Origin: Candidatus Villigracilis proximus
GTDB taxonomy: Bacteria; Chloroflexota; Anaerolineae; Anaerolineales; Villigracilaceae
Reading direction: 5' to 3'
DNA: 64,000 nucleotides
Assembly (NCBI GenBank): GCA_016715195.1
Contig: JADKBB010000016.1
Coordinates: 62,001-126,000, forward strand
The position numbers were made by a program, and so were the translations under genes. Under the pieces are notes generated by a model. The model worked only from the letters and a program-made list of their open reading frames with translations. It was not told the DNA's origin and did not search any database. Each line of letters opens with the position of its first letter. Position 1 is the stretch's first letter. This document shows positions 8,769 to 16,413 of the stretch, in pieces.

Positions 8769-9155
8769 ATGGGCTTGAAAAGGGACGTAAGCCTGATGAC
8801 GGCTCTGCGATACAAAGGACAAGGTCCGTTTTTGACCTTTATTCTGCATCGCATTGGCGGGATGGGGATGGCTATTTTCATTACGGTACATATTCTCGCT
8901 ACATTCGTGGAGGGAAGGGGCTGGAAAATTGGCGATATCATTGGTGACATTTATATCAGTCCGTTTTTTCAGATATTCATGATCTTTTGCGTGCTCTTCC
9001 ACGCCATTAATGGCATGCGCATCACGATCCTGGATCTGTTCCCGAGTTTGATCCTGCATCACCGCAAGGCGATCATGATCGAGTGGATCATCTTCATCGT
9101 GCTTTACAGCTTTGCCGTGGTCACCATCATTACCACCGCAATCGGGAGGCTTTGA
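8769..9155 (+). CDS. sdhC: Succinate dehydrogenase cytochrome b556 subunit
   Basis: This is a 128-residue anchor with three spans. LTFILHRIGGMGM in the first and FHAINGMRITI in the second carry the conserved SdhC histidines. It opens the second complex II operon (order C-D-A-B, as in E. coli). GAGGAG precedes the ATG. The stop overlaps the start of sdhD. Confidence 0.87.
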   Translation: MGLKRDVSLMTALRYKGQGPFLTFILHRIGGMGMAIFITVHILATFVEGRGWKIGDIIGDIYISPFFQIFMIFCVLFHAINGMRITILDLFPSLILHHRKAIMIEWIIFIVLYSFAVVTIITTAIGRL

Positions 9156-9589
9156 TGGCTCAGTCAAAATCACGAACCCTTCCTCTTTCAAAACGGGGCA
9201 TGAGTTTTGAAACCTTCATGTGGGCCTTTACCCGCCTGACCGCACTTGGAATGTACTTCTTTATTCTCGTTGGTGTGGTGGGCGCGCTTGTAATGGGTGC
9301 GTTAAACCAGATGAGCTTCATCGAAGTTTTACGCTGGGCGCTGGTCACCAATCCCGGCCACGTGCAATATACGAATGTTGCAGACATCGCTCCCTGGGCT
9401 TCCATGTTCTGGCGCTTGGTTGCCAGTGCAATGTTCCTGACCGCTTCGTCACATGGCGTGCATGGCGTGATCGTTGTTTTGGATGATTACTTTGCCAAAG
9501 CCTCAGAACGGCAATGGATTCGTATTCTTAACATGCTCGGCTTCTTTATCGTCGCGCCGATCGGGTTGTATATTATCTGGACTGCATAA
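9155..9589 (+). CDS. sdhD: Succinate dehydrogenase membrane anchor subunit D
   Basis: The start is the ATG at 9155, overlapping the sdhC stop as TGATG (translational coupling) with GGGAGG upstream; 144 residues. There are three hydrophobic spans. WAFTRLTALGMYFF in the first and SSHGVHGVIVVLDDY near the end of the second hold the candidate quinone and haem residues. The context between sdhC and sdhA supports the assignment. Confidence 0.82.
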   Translation: MAQSKSRTLPLSKRGMSFETFMWAFTRLTALGMYFFILVGVVGALVMGALNQMSFIEVLRWALVTNPGHVQYTNVADIAPWASMFWRLVASAMFLTASSHGVHGVIVVLDDYFAKASERQWIRILNMLGFFIVAPIGLYIIWTA

Positions 9590-9594
9590 TCTCT

Positions 9595-9646
9595 GACCGT
9601 GGACGATAGACAATGGACGATATCGTCCACGGTCAATTGTCCATTG
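9595..9646. repeat. Interleaved palindromic repeat (copy 1)
   Basis: GACCGTGGACGAT (9595-9607) pairs with ATCGTCCACGGTC (9622-9634), and CAATGGAC (9611-9618) pairs with GTCCATTG (9639-9646). This gives two interleaved stems in the gap between sdhD and sdhA. A related sequence lies at 17164-17220 inside an ABC exporter gene. Confidence 0.65.
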
Positions 9647-9663
9647 TTAAAAAGGAATAATTC

Positions 9664-11457
9664 ATGGCAAAAGTTCATCAATTTGATGTGGTGGTTGTCG
9701 GCGGCGGCGGCGCCGGACTCATGGCTGGGCTGTACGCATCCAAAACGGCAAATACCGCAGTGATCAGCAAGATGTATCCCACACGCTCGCACACGGGTGC
9801 GGCGCAGGGCGGTATCTCTGCCGCGTTGGGCAACTACGAAGAAGACAAACCCGAATGGCACATGTACGACACCGTCAAAGGGTCGGATTATTTGGGCGAT
9901 CAGGATGCGATCGAGTTCATGACGAATGAAGCGATCAACGCGGTGCTTGAACTGGAACATATGGGGCTTCCATTTGACCGCACACCCGAAGGCCGCATCT
10001 CACAGCGACCGTTTGGCGGGCACACCAACAATGAAACTGGCAAGCCTGTTAGAAGAGCCGCGCACGCCGCGGATCGTACCGGTCACATGATCCTGCAAAC
10101 TTTGTATCAGCAGTGCTTGAAGAACAAGGTCAATTTCTTTGATGAATATCAGGTTCTTGATTTCATCATGGTCAATGGCAAGGCAGCGGGCGTGGTTGCT
10201 GTGGAACTTTCCACGGGCGAACTGCACACCATCCATGCGAAGGCTGTCATCTTTGCCACTGGCGGATATGGCCGCATCTTCGAAGTCACATCCAATGCGT
10301 ATGCATACACTGGCGATGGCCCTGCGATTCTTTTGCGTCACGGCATTCCGCTGGAGGATATGGAATTCTTCCAATTCCATCCCACGGGTATTTATAAGCT
10401 TGGCATTCTCATCACCGAAGGCGCGCGCGGTGAAGGTGCGGTATTGATCAACGACAAGGGCGAACGCTTCATGCCCAAGTACGCGCCGACCGTGAAAGAC
10501 CTCGCTTCACGCGATGTGGTTTCCCGCGCGATCTATACTGAAATCAAAGAAGGCCGTGGTATTGGCGGAAAGAACTTTGTCTATTTGGATATTCGTCCTG
10601 AGACGGTTAACAAATTTGCCGCAGAAGATGGACGCACCAACCCAGACGGCTCTCCCTTGCTGATCACTGGTGACACCGTTCTGACGAAGATTCCTGACAT
10701 TGTGGATTTCTGTCGCGTCTATCTTGGCGTTGACCCTGTGACTCAGATGATGCCGATCCAGCCGACTGCGCATTACGCGATGGGCGGTATCCCTACTAAT
10801 AAATATGGCGAAGTTGTGATCGACGACAAAGGCACCGCTTTCCCCGGTCTGTTCGCGGCGGGTGAATGTGCTTGTGTTTCTGTGCACGGCGCGAATCGTC
10901 TCGGCACAAATTCATTGCTCGACCTCGTGGTCTTCGGCAAGCATGCGGGACTCAAAGCTGCGGAATACGCGAAGACTGCTGAATTTGAGAAACTGCCAGA
11001 GAACGCTGAATCAGCTGCCCGGTCCGAATTTGATGCGCTGCGAAATGGATCAGGTAAAGAAAACGTGTTCGACCTGTCCAACGAGATGAAGAAGGTCATG
11101 TTCGCAGACGTCGGCATTTATCGAAATGAAAAAGACATGCAGAACGCTTTGGAAAAAGTTCGTGAGTTAAAGAAGCGTTTCAAAGATGTGACCGTGAGCG
11201 ACACCGGTAAAGTTTTCAATACTGAATTATTGAACGCATGGGAATTCGGCAACCTGCTTGATATTGCTGAAGTGGTGGCGTTGAGCGCGTTGAATCGGAA
11301 AGAATCCCGCGGCGGACATTCACGCGAAGATTTCCCCGACCGTGATGATAAGAACTGGCTCAAGCATACGTTAGTGTGGAACAAGAATGGTAAGTTGGAA
11401 ATTGACTACAAGCCCGTGGTCATTACCAAACATCAACCCAAGGCGCGAGTTTATTAA
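9664..11457 (+). CDS. sdhA: Succinate dehydrogenase flavoprotein subunit
   Basis: This is the canonical SdhA catalytic subunit for succinate oxidation in the TCA cycle. The 597 residues have the FAD motif VVGGGGAGLMAG, the covalent-FAD histidine H43 in RSHTGAAQGG, and GDQDAIEFM. They also show QFHPTG, TEGARGEG, HYAMGG and VHGANRLGTNSL. It follows the interleaved repeat with AAAAGG before the ATG and precedes sdhB by 11 bases. Confidence 0.95.
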   Translation: MAKVHQFDVVVVGGGGAGLMAGLYASKTANTAVISKMYPTRSHTGAAQGGISAALGNYEEDKPEWHMYDTVKGSDYLGDQDAIEFMTNEAINAVLELEHMGLPFDRTPEGRISQRPFGGHTNNETGKPVRRAAHAADRTGHMILQTLYQQCLKNKVNFFDEYQVLDFIMVNGKAAGVVAVELSTGELHTIHAKAVIFATGGYGRIFEVTSNAYAYTGDGPAILLRHGIPLEDMEFFQFHPTGIYKLGILITEGARGEGAVLINDKGERFMPKYAPTVKDLASRDVVSRAIYTEIKEGRGIGGKNFVYLDIRPETVNKFAAEDGRTNPDGSPLLITGDTVLTKIPDIVDFCRVYLGVDPVTQMMPIQPTAHYAMGGIPTNKYGEVVIDDKGTAFPGLFAAGECACVSVHGANRLGTNSLLDLVVFGKHAGLKAAEYAKTAEFEKLPENAESAARSEFDALRNGSGKENVFDLSNEMKKVMFADVGIYRNEKDMQNALEKVRELKKRFKDVTVSDTGKVFNTELLNAWEFGNLLDIAEVVALSALNRKESRGGHSREDFPDRDDKNWLKHTLVWNKNGKLEIDYKPVVITKHQPKARVY

Positions 11458-11468
11458 TAGAGGCGAAC

Positions 11469-12176
11469 ATGGAAATTACAATCAAAATCTTCCGTTACGA
11501 TCCTGAGAAAGATACGCGCGGCCATTACGAAACTTATGTGGTCGAAGGCGATGAGAATGACCGCGTGTTGGATGTGCTTGAATTGGTGAAAGGCAAAACC
11601 GATGGCTCGCTGGCGTTCCGCCGTTCGTGTGCGCATGGCGTGTGCGGTTCGGATGCGATGCGCATCAATGGCCGCAATCATCTGGCCTGCAAAACTTTGG
11701 TGCGCGATGTGGGCGCGAACATCACCGTTGAACCTGTGCTTGGTTTGAAGGTTCAAAAAGATCTGATCGTGGATATGGATCCGTTCTTCGATAACTACAA
11801 GAAGATGCTTCCGTATTTGATCAATGAAAGTCCGCTGCCGGCTGATGGACGTGAGCGCTTGCAAAGCCCTGAAGATCGCGCGCGCTTCGATGAATCAACC
11901 AAATGCATTTTGTGCGCGGCTTGCACCACGTCCTGCCCGTCGTATTGGGCGAATGGTGAGTATTATGGCCCGGCTGCAATTGTCACAGCTCATCGTTTTA
12001 TTTTTGATAGCCGCGATGAAGGCGCTTCGGAACGCCTGCACATTTTGAGCGAGACGGATGGTACAGTGAGATGTCACACAGCCTACAACTGCACCGAGGC
12101 TTGTCCGCGTGATATTAAGATCACCAAGGCGATTGGCGAAGTGAAACTTGCAATGGTGACGGGAAGTTTGAAGTAA
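11469..12176 (+). CDS. sdhB: Succinate dehydrogenase iron-sulfur subunit
   Basis: The 235 residues have the [2Fe-2S] motif CAHGVCGSD with Cys in LACK. The Asp at the third ligand position is normal for SdhB-type proteins. The [4Fe-4S] motif is CILCAACTTSCP, and CHTAYNCTEACP supplies the [3Fe-4S] cysteines. It is the last gene of the C-D-A-B operon, closed by a terminator. Confidence 0.95.
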   Translation: MEITIKIFRYDPEKDTRGHYETYVVEGDENDRVLDVLELVKGKTDGSLAFRRSCAHGVCGSDAMRINGRNHLACKTLVRDVGANITVEPVLGLKVQKDLIVDMDPFFDNYKKMLPYLINESPLPADGRERLQSPEDRARFDESTKCILCAACTTSCPSYWANGEYYGPAAIVTAHRFIFDSRDEGASERLHILSETDGTVRCHTAYNCTEACPRDIKITKAIGEVKLAMVTGSLK

Positions 12177-12200
12177 TCTCCGAACATAAAAAGCAGAATG

Positions 12201-12228
12201 CAGGCCGTATCCGTGAGGATGCGGCCTG
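12201..12228 (+). terminator. Terminator of the sdhCDAB operon
   Basis: A 12-bp stem with one mismatch (12201-12212 with 12217-12228), loop GTGA, followed by TTGATTTT. Confidence 0.8.
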
Positions 12229-12256
12229 TTGATTTTAGAAGGAAATTGCCTATAAT
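12229..12256 (+). promoter_or_regulatory. Sigma70-type promoter of the phzF-like gene
   Basis: TTGATT (12229-12234) and TATAAT (12251-12256) are separated by 16 bases, about 45 bases before the start codon. The -35 overlaps the T-tract of the sdh terminator. Confidence 0.55.
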
Positions 12257-12301
12257 GGGATCATTGATTTTTATCAGGTTGATCGTTCCTGGAGACTTAT
12301 T

Positions 12302-13138
12302 ATGGATATATTAAAAATAGCTGCATTCTCATATCAAGGAAAAGGCGGAAACCCTGCGGGTGTAGTGTTTAGTGACACGATGCCGTCAGCGGAGGAAATG
12401 TTAAAAATTGCTGCGGACGTTGGATATTCTGAAACAGCATTTTTGGTGAAACAGGCCGAAGGTTGGCGCGTCCGTTATTTTGCGCCGGAGAGGGAAGTCC
12501 CATTTTGCGGTCACGCCACCATTGCCAGCGGCGCAGCTTTGGGGGAACACTTCGGTGCGGGAACTTACACTCTCTATTTGAATCAGGGCGAGATCAGTGT
12601 CAGCGCTGAAAAATCTGCGGATGGAAATTTCACAGCAACACTTCAATCCCCTGAGACGTGGTCTGTTGATGCGCCAGGGGAATATGTGGATAAAGTTCTC
12701 GCGGCTTTCCATTTGGAAAGAGGCAGCCTCAATCCTGATTTTCCCGTTCGTTTTGCCTTCGCCGGGGCGAAGCATCTGATTCTGACAGTGAAGGATCACA
12801 AAACACTTTCAGAGATGAGCTATCCATTTGAAGTTGTGAAGTCATTGATGGCCAAGGCAGATATAGTGACGATCAATATTCTATGGTGTGAATCTCAAAC
12901 ATTATTTCATTCACGCAATGCATTTGCCTCCGGCGGAGTCTACGAAGACCCGGCAACAGGTGCCGCTGCCGCGGCGCTCGCGGGATATTTGCGTGATATT
13001 AATTGGCAGGGTGCCAAGTCTTTTACGATCTTGCAGGGAGAAGACATGGGCATGCCTTCCCGGTTGCTGGTGCAATATAGTTCAAAAACGGGTGAGCGTG
13101 TAGCGGTAAGCGGTGAAGCGCGCTATATTTCTACTTGA
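12302..13138 (+). CDS. PhzF family isomerase
   Basis: This is a PhzF/diaminopimelate-epimerase-fold protein of 278 residues. The family motifs are GNPAGVV, GYSETAF (E44 is the equivalent of the catalytic Glu of PhzF), REVPFCGHATI and EDPATGAAAAALAGYL in the second lobe. Most members are isomerases of unknown substrate, and there are no phenazine genes nearby, so a phenazine role is not implied. CTGGAG precedes the ATG. The downstream tfoX-like gene follows within 20 bases. Confidence 0.9.
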   Translation: MDILKIAAFSYQGKGGNPAGVVFSDTMPSAEEMLKIAADVGYSETAFLVKQAEGWRVRYFAPEREVPFCGHATIASGAALGEHFGAGTYTLYLNQGEISVSAEKSADGNFTATLQSPETWSVDAPGEYVDKVLAAFHLERGSLNPDFPVRFAFAGAKHLILTVKDHKTLSEMSYPFEVVKSLMAKADIVTINILWCESQTLFHSRNAFASGGVYEDPATGAAAAALAGYLRDINWQGAKSFTILQGEDMGMPSRLLVQYSSKTGERVAVSGEARYIST

Positions 13139-13155
13139 TCATATTGGGAGAAAAA

Positions 13156-13509
13156 ATGTCATCAAACCAAAATACTGTGATTTTTGTTGTCGACCAAATG
13201 TCTGGCGCAGGGGAGGTCGTGTATAAAAAGATGTTTGGTGAGTATGGAATCTATTGCGGCGGAAAAATGGTCGCATCGGTTTGCGATGATAAGCTCTTCG
13301 TCAAGCCGACAGTTCGCGGCAGGGCTTTCATTGTGGATGTTGTGGAAGAGCCGCCCTATCGCGGCGCGAAACCCAGTTTTTTGATCTCGGGTGAGAAATT
13401 GGAAGACCATGAATGGTTAAGTGAATTGATCAGGATCACCGCCGAAGAACTTCCAACTCCAGTGAAAACAAAAAGGGCAGCGGGAAATGTCAAAAACAGG
13501 AAGCAATGA
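13156..13509 (+). CDS. TfoX N-terminal domain protein
   Basis: The start is the ATG at 13156 with GGGAG upstream; 117 residues. It has the TfoX/Sxy N-terminal domain pattern: KKMFGEYGIYCGGKMVASVCDDKLFVKPT, with the MFG-(E/G)YGIY core near residues 25-35 and a Lys-rich tail. Stand-alone TfoX_N proteins are common and their role is not established. Only full-length Sxy regulates competence. It probably shares a transcript with its neighbours. Confidence 0.85.
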   Translation: MSSNQNTVIFVVDQMSGAGEVVYKKMFGEYGIYCGGKMVASVCDDKLFVKPTVRGRAFIVDVVEEPPYRGAKPSFLISGEKLEDHEWLSELIRITAEELPTPVKTKRAAGNVKNRKQ

Positions 13510-13510
13510 G

Positions 13511-13953
13511 ATGACGGAAGGTGAATCTTCATTCGCGATCCGCTCCAGACGCGAATCTTTAACAAGGCCATTGCAAATCACGATGCCGAATCGATCGGGG
13601 CTTTTCTTGCTCCAGCGTATCATATTGTCACAGGGCGCAGCGACCAGTTTCACGGGGCGGAGGAAGAACCGCGGCGCTGGGCTGAGGTCTTTGAAAACGA
13701 TGCGTCTGTGGTCTATCTCCGCACGCCGCGCGAGATTCGAGTCAACGAGTCATGGGGACTGGCTGAAGAACTTGGAGACTGGACAGGCAGGTACAGCGCG
13801 GAGCATGGAATGGTCAATGCGGCGGGTGTATATTCTGCCAAATGGCAGCGCGCACAAAATGGTGATTGGCTGATCCAGGCCGAGGTGTTCACCACGCTCC
13901 ACTGTGACGGCCCCGCTGGCGGCTGCGCAGAACCCGATCCGATTGTGCGGTGA
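13511..13953 (+). CDS. SnoaL/NTF2-like (DUF4440-type) protein, frame broken
   Basis: The ATG lies 1 base after the tfoX stop. From the ATG the frame fails within a few codons. Adding one A to the AA at 13524-13525 gives a continuous reading (MTEGEIFIRDP...TRIFNKAIANHD) of about 147 residues ending at 13953. The helix with NHDAESIGAFLAP and the C-terminal strand WQRAQNGDWLIQAEVFTTLHC are typical of NTF2-like ketosteroid-isomerase-fold proteins, often of unknown function. The apparent deletion is probably an assembly error. Confidence 0.7.
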
Positions 13954-14170
13954 TGATTTTTAGGGAATATTTGGAACGTGAATTCCGCAAAATTTCAAGG
14001 CTTTATTCGCCAATTTGAATCATTCGCGTTAAAAAGTTTCATTTTGAGAAAGTTCGGGTGGTGCAGGGGTCTGCGATTTATCCGTCTATATGGGTGCTAT
14101 AATGATAAACATACTTTCGTGAACTTTCCCCCCATTGATTAGGAAATTATATTTCCAGAAGGATAAACCA

Positions 14171-14318
14171 ATGCCAGCAGTGAACTATCAATACGAAAAG
14201 CGCAAAAAAGAATTGGAAAAGAAAAGAAAAAGGCTGAAAAGATCGTCAAAAAGAGATCAAGAAAAATAGCAACAAGCCCAAAGAGACTCCGCCCCCTCCA
14301 GTGGCTCCCGAAAAATAA
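14171..14318 (+). CDS. Small Lys-rich protein, frame broken
   Basis: An ATG with AGAAGGA upstream opens MPAVNYQYEKRKKELEKK, and a proline-rich end (PKETPPPPVAPEK) terminates at 14318 in another frame. The A-rich middle (14205-14270) probably contains two homopolymer errors. Restored, it gives a highly charged protein of about 48 residues. A terminator follows at once, which supports a real gene. Function unknown. Confidence 0.5.
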
Positions 14319-14330
14319 AGTTTTATTATT

Positions 14331-14360
14331 GACCTCCGAATTTTATATTCGGAGGTCTTT
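14331..14360 (+). terminator. Terminator after small Lys-rich gene
   Basis: GACCTCCGAA (14331-14340) pairs with TTCGGAGGTC (14348-14357), followed by TTTG. The rest of the gap to 14537 holds nothing recognisable. Confidence 0.8.
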
Positions 14361-14537
14361 GTATTAATCCTAAATACGGGTTAAGTGGCGGGCAATAATA
14401 AAAGAATGCAAACCCCTGCACAGCAAAGAAGAAACAACAGGGATGCGCAGCCCATTCCAAATTTGAAAAATAAATTATTCTTTATTTTTTCGCGCCTGAA
14501 TTCGGAGATCAGCAGATCAAAAAAATTCCACATGCGA

Positions 14538-15146
14538 TTATCTTGATGGGCTGCCGGTCAATTCAACGGCATCGATTTCATTCCAGCTCACATCCAGCAT
14601 ACTTTGGTCAATATACACACGTACTTTTTGAACAACGATCTTTTCCGTCAGGTCAACCGGCAGGGTTAATAAATAGGGGCAGCCATCAACGAGTTTGGGA
14701 GCGCCGATCCAAATGGGATAACTCACGCCTTCCGTTGTGATCACATCCACCTCAACCACTTGCGAAGGATTGAAACTCTGGTAAATCGTGATCTCCGTGG
14801 GCACAACCGGAATTGCATAAGTCAGTTCGATCCACTCTTCAACTGAAGTACTCGATTCAGATGCCCAGGCCATACTGTTATCTCCACATTCATTTATATT
14901 GGGCGCGCCTGTTGCCTGTTTTGCGCTCCATGACTCCGGCCCATATTCGGAACTGGCGATTGCGGAGTCAGCCCATTGACGAAGAACACGCGCATCAGAC
15001 TCCGCCGGCGGCTGATCTGTCACTTCAAAGATTGGCTGCGCTGTTGGTTCTTTGCCCCCGCCCGCGCCGGTGATAAAGTTACAGGAAAGCGAAACAGCCA
15101 TCAAGGCGATCAGCATCGTGCGTGAGGACATCAGCAGTTTAATCAT
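14538..15146 (-). CDS. Lipoprotein with galactose-binding-like domain
   Basis: This is a 202-residue predicted lipoprotein. Its N-terminal signal is followed by the lipobox VSLSC, so Cys22 would be lipidated and the protein held on the outer face of the cytoplasmic membrane. After a short Pro/Thr linker, the domain with SSEYGPESWSAKQATGAP and WIELTY resembles F5/8 type C or related beta-sandwich domains that bind sugars or surfaces. Specific ligand unknown. It is monocistronic on the minus strand. Confidence 0.65.
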   Translation of the reverse strand: MIKLLMSSRTMLIALMAVSLSCNFITGAGGGKEPTAQPIFEVTDQPPAESDARVLRQWADSAIASSEYGPESWSAKQATGAPNINECGDNSMAWASESSTSVEEWIELTYAIPVVPTEITIYQSFNPSQVVEVDVITTEGVSYPIWIGAPKLVDGCPYLLTLPVDLTEKIVVQKVRVYIDQSMLDVSWNEIDAVELTGSPSR

Positions 15147-15376
15147 ATCGGCTCCTGAATGATTTGATGGGAAAGATTTACATTAGACCTTATCCGAAAT
15201 AACATACAAGCTCATCAGTGCGGTGAGGTTTATCCCGGGTGCTTTCACTGTCAGATGGCAACCTTCGGGGTGTTTTTCCTAATTACAGATAAAGTCTATT
15301 ATGTATAGTAGCACGAACCCATTATGAAAAACAAGCGCCCGATAAAAACCGTCCTTTGCGGCAGTGGTCATTCTGC

Positions 15377-15709
15377 TTACTGAGTTGTGACTTTTGAAAA
15401 TAAATTGATCACCAGAATTCCGCCGATAATGAGCGCAATGCCAATGATGCGTGCCCAGTCCATTTGTTCGTGCCAGAGAACCGCGCCAACGATCACCGTT
15501 AACACAATGCCAATGCCCGACCAAAGCGCGTATGCTGTGCCCAATGGAATAATTTTTAAACTAAGCGCAAGTAAATAGAATGACAGTCCGTATCCAACGA
15601 CAACGATCAGGCTGGGCGTCAGTTTTGTGAATCCCTCCGAAAATTTCAGGGCGGTGGTAGCTGTCACTTCGCTGAGGACGGCGAAGAAGAAGATCAGTGC
15701 GGTTTTCAT
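15377..15709 (-). CDS. Small multidrug resistance (SMR) efflux protein
   Basis: This is a 110-residue, four-span inner-membrane protein starting at 15709 with AAGGAT upstream. The membrane-embedded glutamate in VLSEVTATTALK and the motif PLGTAYALWSGIGIV are hallmarks of the EmrE/QacE branch. That branch exports quaternary ammonium or similar cations by proton antiport as a dual-topology dimer. No partner SMR gene is adjacent. The gaps on either side (15147-15376 and 15746-15893) show no gene. Confidence 0.88.
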   Translation of the reverse strand: MKTALIFFFAVLSEVTATTALKFSEGFTKLTPSLIVVVGYGLSFYLLALSLKIIPLGTAYALWSGIGIVLTVIVGAVLWHEQMDWARIIGIALIIGGILVINLFSKVTTQ

Positions 15710-15893
15710 GGTTTTATCCTTTTGAATTTGATGATTCGATTTCAAGGATTTTACTTTATGGTTTGAGATCTCCGCTTGTGCCTTCCCCGGATAGATACGA
15801 AGTTTAAAGCTTTATTAAAACCTGATAGATCCCGCCAGAATCGTGCCGAATAAAATTTATAGGACTTAACCCGCTTATGTGTTTTTTTTAATT

Positions 15894-16139
15894 TTACTTT
15901 TCGACAGGGCTGGGAGTAAACAGCCCGGCCATAAAGCCAACCACAGTGGTGAAGACTGTCAGAATAAGTTGTCCGCTGGTTCCGCCTGCGGCGGGAGGTA
16001 AAAACATGGACACAATTAAACCAAGAGCCGCAAAGACCATCACGGCAGCGAAAGAACTAATCACAATAATCCAGATCGAGTTGGTAATTTTCGATGTTGG
16101 TTCAGGGAATCGTTTGGGTTCTGGTGCAGCCTCGTTCAT
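15894..16139 (-). CDS. Small two-span membrane protein
   Basis: The start is the ATG at 16139 with AAAGGAG upstream; 81 residues. There is a proline-rich N-terminus, then a hydrophobic span near 21-45 and a second near 55-75, with a short Gly/Pro turn (LPPAAGGTSG). I do not recognise the family. Bacterial two-span proteins of this size are often uncharacterised. Confidence 0.55.
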   Translation of the reverse strand: MNEAAPEPKRFPEPTSKITNSIWIIVISSFAAVMVFAALGLIVSMFLPPAAGGTSGQLILTVFTTVVGFMAGLFTPSPVEK

Positions 16140-16296
16140 GATATTCTCCTTTTGAAAACTATTTTTCTGGAACGACAAATAAAGTATACAGAGTCCAGTG
16201 TGCGTTTTCAAGTTCCATTGTTTTTGGATTTAGAGCATGAAAGGCGGGGGAAAATATGGAAAAGAAAAAATTCAGTGTCTGACTTACGGTAGGATT

Positions 16297-16343
16297 ACAC
16301 TTAAGTGTGGTCTGCCAATCCATGCAAATTAGCGTAGATTGGC
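16297..16343. repeat. Palindromes in noncoding gap
   Basis: The gap 16140-16413 has no gene. It contains the 12-bp palindrome ACACTTAAGTGT (16297-16308) and an inverted pair GCCAATC (16314-16320) and GATTGGC (16337-16343) around TAGCGTA. The second resembles dispersed intergenic repeats of Chloroflexota. Confidence 0.4.
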
Positions 16344-16413
16344 GGATGGTTTTGCGCTTATTGAAAGTCTTCACGTTTAAGTGCGATGCTGCCTGACTTA
16401 CAGTCTCTTTGTT

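Noticed and set aside
12302..13138. Phenazine biosynthesis locus
   Set aside because: PhzF-fold proteins are widespread, and no other phz genes are present.
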